A stretch of DNA of 64,000 bases from Roseateles sp. Its GTDB lineage: Bacteria > Pseudomonadota > Gammaproteobacteria > Burkholderiales > Burkholderiaceae_C. The notes under the pieces are model-generated. The model saw only the letters and a list, made by a program, of their open reading frames with translations. It was not told the origin of the DNA and made no database searches. Shown here in pieces: positions 18,152-29,770 of this stretch; position 1 is the first letter of the stretch, and the number at the start of each line of letters is the position of its first letter. The position numbers were made by a program, and so were the translations under genes. The stretch is from contig NZ_JAFAGT010000001.1 in assembly GCF_019237615.1 (NCBI RefSeq), forward strand, positions 121,058 to 185,057, given 5' to 3'.

Positions 18152-20189
18152 TCTCGACGACTGGCTCGACGCCCTCGATCAGGCCACCCCGCCCGCCCCA
18201 CCCGCCGCCGACGAACTCGAACAGGCTGTCGTTGCCGCCTTCGACGTGGACGGCCCGCTGGCGCGGCTGGACCCGGGCTACAGGCCGCGCGAGCCGCAGC
18301 TGCAGATGAGCCGCGCAGTGGCCCGTGCGCTGTCGCGACGCCAGGCACTTGTCGTCGAGGCTGGCACGGGTGTCGGCAAGACCTTCGCCTACCTCGTGCC
18401 GACGCTGCTGGCCGGCAGCCGGGCCCTGATCAGCACCGCCACCAAGAGCCTGCAGGACCAGCTCTTCCTGCGCGACCTGCCGCGCCTGACGAAGGCGTTG
18501 CAGATGCCGGTGCGCCTGGCGCTGCTCAAGGGGCGCAGCAGCTACCTGTGTCTGCACCGCATGAAGGAGGCGCGCGTGTCCGGCGAGTTCCCGGACCGAC
18601 GCACGGCGCTGTCCCTCGCGCGCATCGAGCGCTGGGCGCTGGGGACTGCGACCGGTGACTTCGCCGAGATCGACGGGCTGGACGAACGCTCGCCCATCAT
18701 TCCCATCGTCAGCTCCAGCCGCGAGAACTGCCTGGGCCAGGACTGCCCCGACTGGAAGGCCTGCTACGTCGTCAAGGCGCGGCGCGAGGCGATGGAGGCC
18801 GACGTCGTGGTAGTCAACCACCACCTCTTCTTCGCCGACATGACGTTGCGCGACAGTGGTGTCGCCGAGCTGCTGCCCAGCGTCGAGATTGCCATCTTCG
18901 ACGAGGCTCATCAGCTCGCCGAGGCCGGCGTGCAGTTCCTTGGCACGCTGCTGGGCACGGCGTCGCTGATCGATTTCGCCCGCGACCTGCTCGCCCAGGG
19001 CCTGGCCCATGCGCGCGGCGTGCACGACTGGCAGGGCCTGCATGCCGGTGTTGAGAAGGCCGCGCGCGAGCTGCGCCTGGCTGCGGCCGGGCCGCTGGCC
19101 ACCGCCGGCCGCGAGCTGCGCGGAACGCTCAAGCTGGGCTGGAAGGAGAGGGCGAATCAGCCAGGTTTCGCGCTTGCACTCGCGGGCGTCGAAACGGCGA
19201 GTGCTGCGGCGCTCGAAGCGCTGACCGCCGTGCGCGAGGCCGCTCCCGATTTCGCCCGCCTGTGCGAGCGCGCTCAGCAGTTGCGGGACCTGGCCAAGGC
19301 CTTTGCCGCCCCGCCCGACCCCGGCGACGTGCGATGGATAGACATCAGCCCCCATGGGGCGCGTCTGGTCGAGTCACCGCTGGACATTCGCGACGCGATG
19401 CAGCAGCAGTTGGAAGGGCCGCCCAAGGCCTGGGTGTTCACATCGGCAACGCTAGGCGATGACGAGGGCCTGACCTGGTTCACCGAGCCCGCGGGCCTCA
19501 CCGACGCCGAGGTGCTTCGCGTGGGAAGCCCCTTCGACTATCCGGCCCATGCGCGCCTGTATGTGCCGCGCGGCTTTCCCAAGCCCGCTGAGCCCACCCA
19601 TCCGGCCAGCGTCGCGCTGCTGGCCTCGCGCCTGGCGCGGGCGCTGGGCGGGCGGACCTTCGTGCTGACGACGACGCTGCGTAACCTGCAGACCGTGGCC
19701 GATGCGCTGCGCGAGCGCTTCGAGGAGGGCGGCGATGCCATCGCCGTGCTGCAGCAGGGCGCGGCGCCGAAGCGCGTGTTGCTGCAGCGCTTCGTGGACA
19801 ACCCGCAGGCGGTGCTGGTCGGCTCGGCCAGCTTCTGGGAGGGCATAGACGTGCCGGGCGACGCGCTGCAATGTGTGCTCATCGACAAGCTGCCCTTCCC
19901 GCCGCCCAACGACCCCCTCGTTGAGGCGCGCGTGCAGCGCCTGGAGGCCCAGGGGCGCAATGCTTTCGCGGAGTACTTCGTTGCCGAAGCGGCCATCGCG
20001 CTGAAGCAGGGCGCCGGGCGTCTGATCCGCACCGAAACCGATCGTGGCCTGCTGGTGGTGTGCGACCCGCGCATGGCGGGCATGAACTACGGCCGCCGCC
20101 TGCGCGCAGCCTTGCCGCCGATGACGGCGGTGGCCAACGAGGCCGAGGCGCTGGCGTGGTTGCAGCGCCTCAATGAAGAACGGGCCTGA
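18138..20189 (+). CDS. DinG/YoaA-family ATP-dependent DNA helicase (XPD-like, Fe-S)
   Basis: 683-residue 5'-3' helicase. Walker A EAGTGVGKT (74-82), DEAH box 255-258, and four cysteines C138, C198, C203, C209 between them that fit the 4Fe-4S cluster of XPD-like helicases. C-terminal motifs include SASFWEGIDVPGD and QGAGRLIRTETDRG. Closest in size to YoaA (636) and DinG (716). It overlaps DUF465 by 14 bases and ends in a terminator hairpin that contains its own stop codon. Probable role in resolving R-loops or stalled forks. Confidence 0.9.
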   Translation: MNPPDLDDWLDALDQATPPAPPAADELEQAVVAAFDVDGPLARLDPGYRPREPQLQMSRAVARALSRRQALVVEAGTGVGKTFAYLVPTLLAGSRALISTATKSLQDQLFLRDLPRLTKALQMPVRLALLKGRSSYLCLHRMKEARVSGEFPDRRTALSLARIERWALGTATGDFAEIDGLDERSPIIPIVSSSRENCLGQDCPDWKACYVVKARREAMEADVVVVNHHLFFADMTLRDSGVAELLPSVEIAIFDEAHQLAEAGVQFLGTLLGTASLIDFARDLLAQGLAHARGVHDWQGLHAGVEKAARELRLAAAGPLATAGRELRGTLKLGWKERANQPGFALALAGVETASAAALEALTAVREAAPDFARLCERAQQLRDLAKAFAAPPDPGDVRWIDISPHGARLVESPLDIRDAMQQQLEGPPKAWVFTSATLGDDEGLTWFTEPAGLTDAEVLRVGSPFDYPAHARLYVPRGFPKPAEPTHPASVALLASRLARALGGRTFVLTTTLRNLQTVADALRERFEEGGDAIAVLQQGAAPKRVLLQRFVDNPQAVLVGSASFWEGIDVPGDALQCVLIDKLPFPPPNDPLVEARVQRLEAQGRNAFAEYFVAEAAIALKQGAGRLIRTETDRGLLVVCDPRMAGMNYGRRLRAALPPMTAVANEAEALAWLQRLNEERA

Positions 20190-20198
20190 CAGGCCCGT
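20180..20198. terminator. Hairpin containing the dinG-type stop codon
   Basis: ACGGGCCT-GAC-AGGCCCGT: 8-bp stem, 3-base loop; TGA 20187-20189 straddles stem and loop. It is followed by ATTGATGG, not a U run. The convergent bamD gene ends 100 bases further on; nothing else is seen in 20199-20297. Confidence 0.55.
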
Positions 20199-20297
20199 AT
20201 TGATGGCGGTCAACCCGCCAAGCTTCGCCGCTCCTCGGGGGAGTGACCCGACTCAATCGCGTTCAGCGATGCGAGGCTGGGCGAGAGGCGCCCTGCT

Positions 20298-21113
20298 TCA
20301 CCAGAGTTGCCACCAGGGCTTGCGCTTGGATGAGTTGCCCGTGGCGTAGACGCTGCTGGGGAAATTCTTGTCCAGCACGCGGCGGGCATCGTCGCGCAGC
20401 TGGGTCAGGCCCAGCTTGTCGTAGCTCTCGCTCATGATGAACAGGCCTTCCTCGATGCCCGGTGCATGCTGGAACTCGGCCACGGCGCTCTGTGCGCGGT
20501 TGGCCGCGGCGACATAGGCCTTGCGATTGAAGTAGTAGCGCGCCACGTGGATCTCGTAGGCCGCCAGCGTGTTCGTGATGAAGTTGATGCGCGTCGTCGC
20601 CTCGGCCGAGTACTTGGACTCGGGGAACTGCTCGACGAGCTGGCGGAAGGCCAGCAGGGCCTCGCGCGAGGCTTGCTGGTCGCGCTCGGCCACGTCCTGG
20701 TTGGCCAGGCGGCCGAACAGGCCCAGGTCCTCGTTGAAGTTGACGATGCCCTTCATGTAGAGGGCGTAGTCCATCGCCGGACTGGACGGGTTGAGCTTGA
20801 TGAAGCGATCCAGCGTCGCGATCGCCTGGGCGCGCTCGTTGGTCTTGTAGTAGGCCCAGGCCACGTCCAGCGTCGCCTGCTGACCCATGGGCGTGCCGGC
20901 GGCACGGCCCTCGATCTTCTCCAGCGACTTGATGGCGCGGTCGTAGCTGCCGGCGTTCAGGTCGTCCTTGGCGTCTGCATACAATTTGTCCAGCGCTGCC
21001 TGGGAGTTTGGATCCTCCTTGGCCGTGGAGCCGCAGCCGCTCATGCCAAGCGCGAACGCCATCAGGACGGCGCCGGCGACGATGCGGCCGGCCTTGAATT
21101 TCTCAACAAACAT
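20298..21113 (-). CDS. bamD: Outer membrane protein assembly factor BamD (ComL)
   Basis: 271-residue outer-membrane lipoprotein of the BAM complex. Signal with lipobox MSGC (lipidated Cys27), then five TPR-like repeats: KLYADAKDDLNAGSYDRAIKSLE, DVAWAYYKTNERAQAIATLD, a segment DQASREALLAFRQLVEQFPESKYS, and so on. Ends WWQLW. Longer than E. coli BamD (245). BamA, BamB and Skp are also in this window, so all but BamC/E of the pathway are seen here. Divergent from rluD with a 43-base gap. Confidence 0.95.
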   Translation of the reverse strand: MFVEKFKAGRIVAGAVLMAFALGMSGCGSTAKEDPNSQAALDKLYADAKDDLNAGSYDRAIKSLEKIEGRAAGTPMGQQATLDVAWAYYKTNERAQAIATLDRFIKLNPSSPAMDYALYMKGIVNFNEDLGLFGRLANQDVAERDQQASREALLAFRQLVEQFPESKYSAEATTRINFITNTLAAYEIHVARYYFNRKAYVAAANRAQSAVAEFQHAPGIEEGLFIMSESYDKLGLTQLRDDARRVLDKNFPSSVYATGNSSKRKPWWQLW

Positions 21114-21156
21114 GTCTGGAGTCGACGGCGGTGCTGCCGGCTGGTCACGGGGAACA

Positions 21157-22155
<999 letters not shown>

Positions 22156-22161
22156 CGGGGC

Positions 22162-22167
22162 TACAAT
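22162..22167 (+). promoter_or_regulatory. Candidate -10 (TACAAT) upstream of the scpB leader
   Basis: TACAAT in the context CTACAATGCG, the same octamer context (TACAATG) found before ndk and hisZ in this window. No good -35 is seen. Transcription would begin near 22174, just before the first stem of the leader. Confidence 0.45.
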
Positions 22168-22175
22168 GCGGTTCA

Positions 22176-22367
22176 GTTGGCGCGTCTGAGCGCCGTGCCC
22201 GGTGTCAGCAGATGATGCGGGAACGGCTGCCCGTCGCGGGATCGCAGTCCACCCGGAAGACGCCAACCCATCGCTGCGCACCTGGTCCATGAAGGCCGGT
22301 GCCGGACCCGCCCCAGCCCTCTGGCGAGCGCCTGATGAGCGCCCAGACCGGGGTCACAACGCCAGAG
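22176..22367 (+). ncRNA. Candidate structured RNA / 5' leader of scpB
   Basis: Non-coding 243-base gap between rluD and scpB. Three coherent structures: a long outer stem GTTGGCG (22176-22182) with CGCCAAC (22261-22267), enclosing CCGGTG/CACC-GG (22199-22204 with 22250-22256) and ACGG-CTGC-CCGT (22223-22234); a hairpin GGTCC...GGC-CGGT-GCC-GGACC (22284-22308); and a perfect 8-bp stem CTCTGGCG (22319-22326) / CGCCAGAG (22360-22367). I recognise no Rfam family. Base composition at third codon positions is unlike the neighbouring genes in any frame, which argues against coding. Confidence 0.4.
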
Positions 22368-22398
22368 CTCTGCCCATTGAGGGTGCGAAGTTGAGTTC

Positions 22399-23115
22399 AT
22401 GAATAGTCAGGATGCCAAGCGCGTCCTCGAGACCGCGCTGATCTGTGCCTCGCAGCCGCTGACGCTGCGCGAGTTGCGCAGCCTGTTCGCCGACGAGCTT
22501 GGCGCTGATACGCTGCGCGGTCTGCTCGACGAGCTGTCCCGCGACTGGGAAGGCAAGGGCGTGGAGCTGGTGGCGCTGGCCTCGGGCTGGCGCTTCCAGA
22601 GCCGCCCCGAGTTGCGCGACTACCTCGATCGGCTGCACCCCGAGAAACCGCCGCGCTATTCGCGCGCGGTGCTTGAGACGCTGGCCATCATTGCCTACCG
22701 CCAACCGGTTACGCGAGGCGACATCGAGGACATCCGCGGTGTCGTCGTCGCCAGCCAGATCGTCAAGCAGTTGGAGGATCGCGGCTGGATCGAGGCCATA
22801 GGCCATCGCGAGACGCCCGGCCGTCCGGCGCTGTACGCGACGACCAAGGCCTTCCTTGACGACCTGGGCCTGGCCAGCCTGGAGCAACTGCCGGCCCTGG
22901 AGGTCGGCGGTGCGCCGCCGGCCTTCGAGGCCTTGCAGGGCCAACTGCTGGAGGCCGCCGAAGAGGCCACGCCCGCAGCAGTGCCCGCCGAAGCGGAGCC
23001 GCCGGCCGAGGCGCCCGCGCCGTCGCCGAGCCTGTTTGGCGACGACGGCACGCCCGCACTCCCCAATCCCGACCCCCAAGATCTGCCCCCGCAACCCCAG
23101 CCCGAATCCGCATGA
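22399..23115 (+). CDS. scpB: Segregation and condensation protein B
   Basis: 238 residues. Two winged-helix domains of ScpB (about 1-180; [22 protein letters not shown] and [23 protein letters not shown]) that bind ScpA and the SMC complex, followed by an Ala/Pro/Glu-rich tail (from about 190) like the one that opens the next gene. ATG 22399; the stop overlaps the rluB start (ATGA). The partner scpA is not in this window. Confidence 0.94.
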   Translation: MNSQDAKRVLETALICASQPLTLRELRSLFADELGADTLRGLLDELSRDWEGKGVELVALASGWRFQSRPELRDYLDRLHPEKPPRYSRAVLETLAIIAYRQPVTRGDIEDIRGVVVASQIVKQLEDRGWIEAIGHRETPGRPALYATTKAFLDDLGLASLEQLPALEVGGAPPAFEALQGQLLEAAEEATPAAVPAEAEPPAEAPAPSPSLFGDDGTPALPNPDPQDLPPQPQPESA

Positions 23116-25082
23116 ACGACGCTGATCAAGACAATCCCCTGCCTCCCGCCGCTGACGCCGAGGCGCCCGCCGCGCCCAAGCGCCGCCGCACGACGGCCAA
23201 GGCCACGGGCGATGCCGCGCCCGAGGCGGCAGCGGCCGAAGCCGCCGTGCCGGTGAAGCGCACGCGCCGCAAGGCCGAGGCGGTGGCCGAAGAGGCAGGC
23301 ACCGTGCCCGAGGCCGCAGCTGCGGAGGAGGCTCCCACGCCGGCCCGCAAGCGCGCGCCGCGCAAGACGGCCGCGGCGGTCTCGGTGGTCGCGCCGGCCG
23401 AGGAGGCCGTGGTGGAAGCCGTCGCGGCACCGGCGCCCGTGGGCGAGCCGGAGCCCCTGTTCACGCTGGGTGACGAGGCACCGGCGGCTGAGCAAGGTGG
23501 TGGCGAGGCCGAGGACGAGGAGGGTGACGATGGCGAGCGCGGCGGCCGCAGCCGCAATCGCCGGCGCAACCGCAAGGAGCGCGCCGAGCGCCAGTCCGCC
23601 GTGCAGGCGGCCGGTGGCAGCGAACTGCCGGGCCAGGGGCTGGCGCCTGAGCTGGTCGAGGCCGCGGGGGCGCGCTTCGCCGACGTGTTGTCGGGCAGTC
23701 TGGATGCCGAGTCCGAGGCGCCGGATGCCGAGCCGCCCGTGCTCGCCGCCGCACCGGACGCGGCCCCTGAGGCCGAGGAGGCTGCCGGGGAGGGCGAGGG
23801 CGAGGCCAAGCGCGTGCTGGCGCCGGATGCCGATGCACCCAAGCTGCAGAAGGTCCTGGCCCAGGCCGGCATAGGCTCACGCCGCGACATCGAGGAGTGG
23901 ATCGCCGACGGCAAGATCGAGGTCAATGGCGAGGTGGCCCATGTGGGCCAGCGCATCTCCTTTGGCGACCAGGTGCGCGTCAACGGCAAGCCGGTGCGCG
24001 TGCGCATCTCGCCGCCCAACCCGCGCATCCTGGCTTACCACAAGCCCACCGGCGAGGTCTCGACCTTCAACGATCCCGAGGGCCGCCCGACCGTGTTCCG
24101 CACGCTGCCGCGCGTGCAGGGCCAGAAGTGGCAGTCCGTCGGCCGCCTGGACATCAACACCGAGGGCCTGCTGCTGTTCACCAACTCCGGCGAACTGGCC
24201 AACCAGCTGATGCACCCGCGCTTCGGCGTGGAGCGCGAGTACGCCGCGCGCGTGCTGGGCTCGCTGAGCGACGAACAGCGCGCCAAGCTGCTCGAAGGCG
24301 TCGGCGTCGACGGCCAGACGGCCTCGTTCAAGAGCATCGAGGACGGCGGCGGCGAGGGTGCCAACCGCTGGTATCGCGTCGTCATCACCGAAGGCCGCAA
24401 CCGCGAGGTGCGCAAGCTCTTCGAGGCGGTTGGCATGGTCGTCAGCCGGCTGATCCGCATCCGCTACGGCACCGTCGTTCTGCCGCGCGGCCTCAAGCGC
24501 GGCGTCTGGGTGGAGCTGGGTGACGACGACGTGCGCGTCATCCGCCGCCTGGCCGGCCACACCGGCAGCGGCCAGGGGCAGAGCCAGCAGCAGGGGCAGC
24601 AGCAGGGACAGCCTCAGCAACAGGGGCAGGGCAACAAGAAGGACCGCAACAAGCGCCGTTCCGACGACCGCCACAGCGGCGTCGGCCCGCGCCCGAGCCG
24701 TCCGCCCGAGGCGCAGCAGCAGCGTCCCCCGCGCGAGGAGCGCGCCCAGCGTCGTGACGACGACGATGAGGACGACGACTTCATCCCGCATCACATCAAC
24801 CCGCTGGAGCAGACCTTCGACCGTCGCCACGCGACGGGCGGCAAGCGCGGAATCCCGCAGGGCTTCGGCGCCGGCGGCAGTGGCCAGCAAGGTGGCAACC
24901 GGCCGGGCAAGGGCGGCAACAAGGGTGGCGGCGGCCAGCGCGAGCCCGATCCGATGCAGACCTCGGTCGGCTATATCGGCGGTGACGCCTTCCTGCGCCG
25001 CGGCGGTGGCGGCGGTGGGCGAGGCGGCAAGGGCGGCGGCGGTGGCCGTTCGGGTGGCGGTTTCGGCGGCCGCCACCGCTAA
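23112..25082 (+). CDS. rluB: 23S rRNA pseudouridine(2605) synthase with long low-complexity extensions
   Basis: 656 residues, more than twice E. coli RluB (291). Residues 1-240 are Ala/Glu/Pro-rich with basic KRRR patches; S4 domain begins near 244 ([15 protein letters not shown]); the RsuA/RluB catalytic domain has [14 protein letters not shown] with Asp347 as nucleophile and ends near 475; residues 480-656 are Gln/Gly/Arg-rich, ending in repeated GGGG-RGGKG. The core modifies U2605 of 23S rRNA. Extended RluB forms are known in Burkholderiales; the RGG-like tail probably adds non-specific RNA binding. Confidence 0.92.
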   Translation: MNDADQDNPLPPAADAEAPAAPKRRRTTAKATGDAAPEAAAAEAAVPVKRTRRKAEAVAEEAGTVPEAAAAEEAPTPARKRAPRKTAAAVSVVAPAEEAVVEAVAAPAPVGEPEPLFTLGDEAPAAEQGGGEAEDEEGDDGERGGRSRNRRRNRKERAERQSAVQAAGGSELPGQGLAPELVEAAGARFADVLSGSLDAESEAPDAEPPVLAAAPDAAPEAEEAAGEGEGEAKRVLAPDADAPKLQKVLAQAGIGSRRDIEEWIADGKIEVNGEVAHVGQRISFGDQVRVNGKPVRVRISPPNPRILAYHKPTGEVSTFNDPEGRPTVFRTLPRVQGQKWQSVGRLDINTEGLLLFTNSGELANQLMHPRFGVEREYAARVLGSLSDEQRAKLLEGVGVDGQTASFKSIEDGGGEGANRWYRVVITEGRNREVRKLFEAVGMVVSRLIRIRYGTVVLPRGLKRGVWVELGDDDVRVIRRLAGHTGSGQGQSQQQGQQQGQPQQQGQGNKKDRNKRRSDDRHSGVGPRPSRPPEAQQQRPPREERAQRRDDDDEDDDFIPHHINPLEQTFDRRHATGGKRGIPQGFGAGGSGQQGGNRPGKGGNKGGGGQREPDPMQTSVGYIGGDAFLRRGGGGGGRGGKGGGGGRSGGGFGGRHR

Positions 25083-25089
25083 CACGGTC

Positions 25090-25124
25090 CGGGCAGGCGT
25101 ACCCGCTAGGGTCATCCCTGCCCG
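25090..25124 (+). terminator. Nested hairpin between rluB and ndk
   Basis: Outer stem CGGGCAGG (25090-25097) / CCTGCCCG (25117-25124) enclosing ACCC-GCTA-GGGT. No U run follows; the ndk -10 box begins two bases later. It may end the scpB-rluB message or be a 3' stabiliser. Confidence 0.45.
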
Positions 25125-25125
25125 C

Positions 25126-25131
25126 TACAAT
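25126..25131 (+). promoter_or_regulatory. Candidate -10 (TACAAT) of ndk
   Basis: TACAAT followed by G, 39 bases before the ndk ATG, giving a leader of about 32 bases with SD CAGGAG (25159-25164). No recognisable -35; the region upstream is a hairpin. Confidence 0.5.
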
Positions 25132-25169
25132 GACAGGCTTTGTCCAATACGCCCCCTCAGGAGAATCCC

Positions 25170-25598
25170 ATGGCGATCGAAACCACCCTGTCCATCATCA
25201 AGCCCGATGCCGTGGCGAAGAACGTCATCGGCCAGATCTACGCCCGCTTCGAAGCCGCCGGCCTGAAGGTCGTGGCCGCCAAGATGGTGCACCTGTCGCG
25301 CGTCGAAGCTGAAGCGTTCTACGCCGTCCACAAGGCCCGCCCGTTCTTCAACGACCTGGTCAACTTCATGATCTCCGGCCCGGTGATGATCCAGGCCCTG
25401 CAGGGCGAAGGCGCCATCCTGAAGAACCGTGACCTCATGGGCGCGACCGATCCGAAGAAGGCTGAGAAGGGCACCATCCGCGCCGACTTCGCCGACAGCA
25501 TCGACGCCAACGCCGTGCACGGCTCCGACGCCGCCGAAACGGCCGCCGTCGAAGTGGCGTTCTTCTTCCCCGGCATGAACGTCTACGCCGGCCGGTAA
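25170..25598 (+). CDS. ndk: Nucleoside-diphosphate kinase
   Basis: 142 residues, normal length. Transfers gamma-phosphate from ATP to NDPs through a phosphohistidine, His117 in NAVHGSD. Other family marks: [16 protein letters not shown] at the N-terminus and [18 protein letters not shown] 25170 is chosen over an in-frame start at 25140 because of its strong SD. First gene of the run ndk-rlmN-pilW-rodZ-ispG-hisS-yfgM-bamB-der, a common betaproteobacterial order. Confidence 0.97.
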   Translation: MAIETTLSIIKPDAVAKNVIGQIYARFEAAGLKVVAAKMVHLSRVEAEAFYAVHKARPFFNDLVNFMISGPVMIQALQGEGAILKNRDLMGATDPKKAEKGTIRADFADSIDANAVHGSDAAETAAVEVAFFFPGMNVYAGR

Positions 25599-25640
25599 AT
25601 CCCCCCAACGGGGTCGGTGACCCCGGCCCAGGAAGTTCGT

Positions 25641-26750
<1,110 letters not shown>

Positions 26751-26771
26751 CGTTCCAACGCCGAGGATTCG

Positions 26772-27551
26772 ATGATGCGACTGCTGATCATTCTGACCGC
26801 CGCCTTGCTCGCCGCCTGCGCTGGCACCGGGCCAGCCGCCGACCGCGAGATCAAGACAGACTCCGACCAGACCGACGCCGACCGCCGCGCCGGCATCCGG
26901 CTGGAGCTGGCCCAGGGCTATTTCTCGCGCGGCCAGTTCACGACGGCGTTGGACGAACTCAAGCTCGCGCTGCAGGCCAAGCCCGACATGCGCGAGGCGG
27001 TGAACCTGCGCGGTCTGGTCTACGCCGCCATGGGAGAACCGGCGCTGGCCGAGGAAGCCTTCCGCCGCGCACTGGTCACCTATCCCAACGACCCCGACAC
27101 GCTGCACAACTATGGCTGGTTCATGTGCCAGCAGCAGCGCTGGCCCACGGCCGACTCCCTGTTCGATCAGGCGCTGGCCCAGTCCACCTATCGCGCCCCG
27201 GCACGCACGCTGCTGGCCAAGGGAGTGTGCGAGGCCCGCGCCGGCCGCATGCTGGTGGCCGAGAAGACGTTGTCGCGCGCCTTCGAGCTCGATCCGGGCA
27301 GCCCGGCCATCGCGGTCAATCTGTCCGAGGTGCTGTTCCGCAACCGCGAGCTGGAGCGCGCGCGCTTCTACGTGAAGCGCGTCAACGCCCAGCCGGAGCA
27401 GCTGAACGCGCAGAGCCTGTGGCTGCAGCTGCGCATCGAGCGCAAGCTGGGCGACGTCGCCATGGTCGACGACCTCGCGCTGCAGCTGCGCCGCAAATAC
27501 CCGCAAGCGCCCGAAACCCAGTTCCTGGACGCCGGCCGCTACGACGAATAA
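26772..27551 (+). CDS. pilW: Type IV pilus biogenesis/stability lipoprotein PilW (PilF)
   Basis: 259 residues. Lipoprotein signal with lipobox LLAAC (Cys16), then tandem TPR repeats (LELAQGYFSRGQFTTALDE, NLRGLVYAAMGEPALAEEAFRRAL, and others) as in Pseudomonas PilF, the outer-membrane pilotin for the PilQ secretin. Position between rlmN and rodZ is the conserved location of pilW in proteobacteria. No other pilus genes are in the window. Confidence 0.92.
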   Translation: MMRLLIILTAALLAACAGTGPAADREIKTDSDQTDADRRAGIRLELAQGYFSRGQFTTALDELKLALQAKPDMREAVNLRGLVYAAMGEPALAEEAFRRALVTYPNDPDTLHNYGWFMCQQQRWPTADSLFDQALAQSTYRAPARTLLAKGVCEARAGRMLVAEKTLSRAFELDPGSPAIAVNLSEVLFRNRELERARFYVKRVNAQPEQLNAQSLWLQLRIERKLGDVAMVDDLALQLRRKYPQAPETQFLDAGRYDE

Positions 27552-27585
27552 GCCGTTCGCGGCACACGACAAGAACGACAAGACG

Positions 27586-28500
27586 ATGGAACCCAATTCC
27601 GAGGGACGCGCCAGCTCCGCAGCCACCGCCGGTGCCTGGCTGAGGAATGCGCGCCAGCAGCGCGGCCTGCACATCGCGGCACTGGCCGTCATGCTCAAGG
27701 TACCGCAGGCCAAGCTCGAGGCACTGGAGGCTGACCGCCACGACCTGCTGCCAGACGCCACCTTCGCCCGCGCGCTGGCCACGGCCATGTGCCGCGCGCT
27801 CAAGGTCGACCCGGCGCCCGTGCTGGCCCTGCTGCCGCGCACCAACGAGCAGGGTTTCGACGTGCGGCCGGGTCTCAATCAGCCTTTCCGCGAACGTGGC
27901 GCCGGCAGCCCCATCGACGGTGGCGTACGGGCCCTGCTTGGCCGGCCCGTCGTCTGGGGCGCGCTGCTGATCCTGGTGGCCGCGGCCGCTGTGTACTGGG
28001 TGCCGGCCGGCTGGGTGGGCGAGCGTGAGTCCGTCGCCAGCATGCCGGCCTTCCCCGCGTCCGGCGTCGTGGCGGTAGCCAGCGCCCCGGTGGAGTTCCT
28101 GGCGGCGTCCAGCACGCCGGCCTTCTCGCAGGCCTCGGCGCCTGCTCCGGCGCCCATGCCGGTGGCTTCGGCGCCGCTGCAGGTGCGCGAGGTTGCACCG
28201 CCGCCCGCGGCTGCGTCGGCGACTGCACCCGCGCCCGAGAAGACGGCCGTCGCCGTGGCGCCGGGCGGCGCGCTGCGCGTCACCGCCACTGCCGTGACCT
28301 GGGTCGAGGTGGTCGACGCTCAGGGCCAGACGCTGCTGTCGCGCGTGTTGCGCGAGGGCGAGCAGCAGGAATACAGCGGCGCTGCACCCTACAAGGTGCG
28401 CGTCGGCAATGTGAGCGGCACCCGTATCGAGTGGCGCGGAGCCGCCGTCGACCTGGGCGCGCGCGGCAAGGACAACGTCGCCCGTCTGGAGTTGAATTGA
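27586..28500 (+). CDS. rodZ: RodZ-like cytoskeletal membrane protein (HTH_25 / DUF4115)
   Basis: 304 residues. Cytoplasmic helix-turn-helix (about 13-75, [25 protein letters not shown]), single transmembrane segment (about 124-142, [17 protein letters not shown]), a Ser/Ala/Pro-rich periplasmic linker, and a beta-rich DUF4115 domain ([22 protein letters not shown]). This is the RodZ architecture linking MreB to the wall machinery; in this operon position the gene is usually annotated as a helix-turn-helix/RodZ protein. It overlaps ispG by one base (TGATG). Confidence 0.87.
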   Translation: MEPNSEGRASSAATAGAWLRNARQQRGLHIAALAVMLKVPQAKLEALEADRHDLLPDATFARALATAMCRALKVDPAPVLALLPRTNEQGFDVRPGLNQPFRERGAGSPIDGGVRALLGRPVVWGALLILVAAAAVYWVPAGWVGERESVASMPAFPASGVVAVASAPVEFLAASSTPAFSQASAPAPAPMPVASAPLQVREVAPPPAAASATAPAPEKTAVAVAPGGALRVTATAVTWVEVVDAQGQTLLSRVLREGEQQEYSGAAPYKVRVGNVSGTRIEWRGAAVDLGARGKDNVARLELN

Positions 28501-29762
28501 TGAGCGAACACATCATTCCCGAGGCCGTCCCCGCGGCGCGCAGGAGCCGTCAGGCCCGCGTGGTCTGGGGCGGCCGCGTCGTCACCATCGGCGGTGACGC
28601 GCCGGTGCGCGTGCAGTCCATGACCAACACCGACACGGTGGACGCCATCGGCACGGCCATCCAGATCAAGGAGCTGGCCATCGCCGGCTCGGAGCTGGTG
28701 CGTATCACCGTCAACACGCCCGAGGCCGCCGAGCAGGTGCCCTACATCCGCGAGCAGCTGGACCGCATGGGCGTCGACGTCCCGCTGGTGGGCGACTTCC
28801 ACTACAACGGCCACCGCCTGCTGACCGACTATCCGGCCATGGCCCAGGCCCTGTCCAAGTACCGCATCAACCCCGGCAACGTCGGCAAGGGCGAGAAGAA
28901 GGACAGGCAGTTTGCCCAGATGATCGAAGCCGCGATGAAGTACGACAAGGTCGTGCGCATCGGCGTCAACTGGGGCAGCCTTGACCAGGAGCTGCTGGCC
29001 CAGTTCATGGACGAGAACGCGAAGCGTGCGCAGCCATGGGACGCCAAGCCGGTCATGTACCAGGCACTGGTCGAGTCGGCGCTGACCTCGGCCACCTATG
29101 CCCGCGAGCTGGGGCTCAACCCCGACAACATCATCATCAGTTGCAAGGTCAGCGGCGTGCAGGACCTGATTTCGGTCTACCGCGAGCTGGCTCGTCGCTG
29201 CGACTACGCGCTGCACCTGGGCCTGACCGAGGCCGGCATGGGCACCAAGGGTACGGTGGCGTCCAGCGTCGCTCTTGGCATCCTGGCGCAGGAGGGCATC
29301 GGCGACACCATACGCGTCAGCCTCACGCCCCAGCCTGGCGAGTCGCGCACGCAGGAGGTGGTGGTCGCGCTGGAGATCCTGCAGGCGCTGGGACTGCGCC
29401 ACTTCAACCCCAGCGTGACCGCCTGCCCGGGCTGCGGCCGCACGACCAGCACGACCTTCCAGGAGCTGGCCAAGCAGATCGACGACTTCCTGCGCCTGCA
29501 GATGCCGGTGTGGCGCAACAAGTACCCCGGCGTCGAGGAGATGAAGGTGGCCGTCATGGGTTGCATCGTCAACGGCCCCGGGGAGAGCAAGCATGCCGAC
29601 ATCGGCATCAGCCTGCCCGGTACCGGCGAGGCGCCGGCGGCGCCCGTCTTCATCGACGGCGAGAAGGCGCTGACGCTTCGCGGCGACAACATTGCCAGCG
29701 AGTTCCACGCGCTGGTCGAGAACTACATCGAGAAGCGCTTCGGCGCCAAGGCCGCGGCCTGA
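28500..29762 (+). CDS. ispG: (E)-4-hydroxy-3-methylbut-2-enyl-diphosphate synthase
   Basis: 420-residue 4Fe-4S enzyme of the MEP isoprenoid pathway, converting MEcPP to HMBPP. Cluster ligands C309 and C312 ([11 protein letters not shown]) and C355, with the fourth ligand Glu362 in GCIVNGPGE. Start ATG 28500 overlaps the rodZ stop; longer in-frame readings lie inside rodZ. Dxr, another enzyme of the same pathway, is at 51641-52810 and UppS, a consumer, at 50054. Confidence 0.96.
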   Translation: MSEHIIPEAVPAARRSRQARVVWGGRVVTIGGDAPVRVQSMTNTDTVDAIGTAIQIKELAIAGSELVRITVNTPEAAEQVPYIREQLDRMGVDVPLVGDFHYNGHRLLTDYPAMAQALSKYRINPGNVGKGEKKDRQFAQMIEAAMKYDKVVRIGVNWGSLDQELLAQFMDENAKRAQPWDAKPVMYQALVESALTSATYARELGLNPDNIIISCKVSGVQDLISVYRELARRCDYALHLGLTEAGMGTKGTVASSVALGILAQEGIGDTIRVSLTPQPGESRTQEVVVALEILQALGLRHFNPSVTACPGCGRTTSTTFQELAKQIDDFLRLQMPVWRNKYPGVEEMKVAVMGCIVNGPGESKHADIGISLPGTGEAPAAPVFIDGEKALTLRGDNIASEFHALVENYIEKRFGAKAAA

Positions 29763-29770
29763 TTGCATCC

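Noticed and set aside
22202..22402. 66-residue GTG-start ORF ending in an ATGA overlap with scpB
   Set aside because: Attractive because of the overlap, but only around 60% of codons end in G/C compared with over 90% in neighbours, no SD and no family. The structured-RNA reading fits better.
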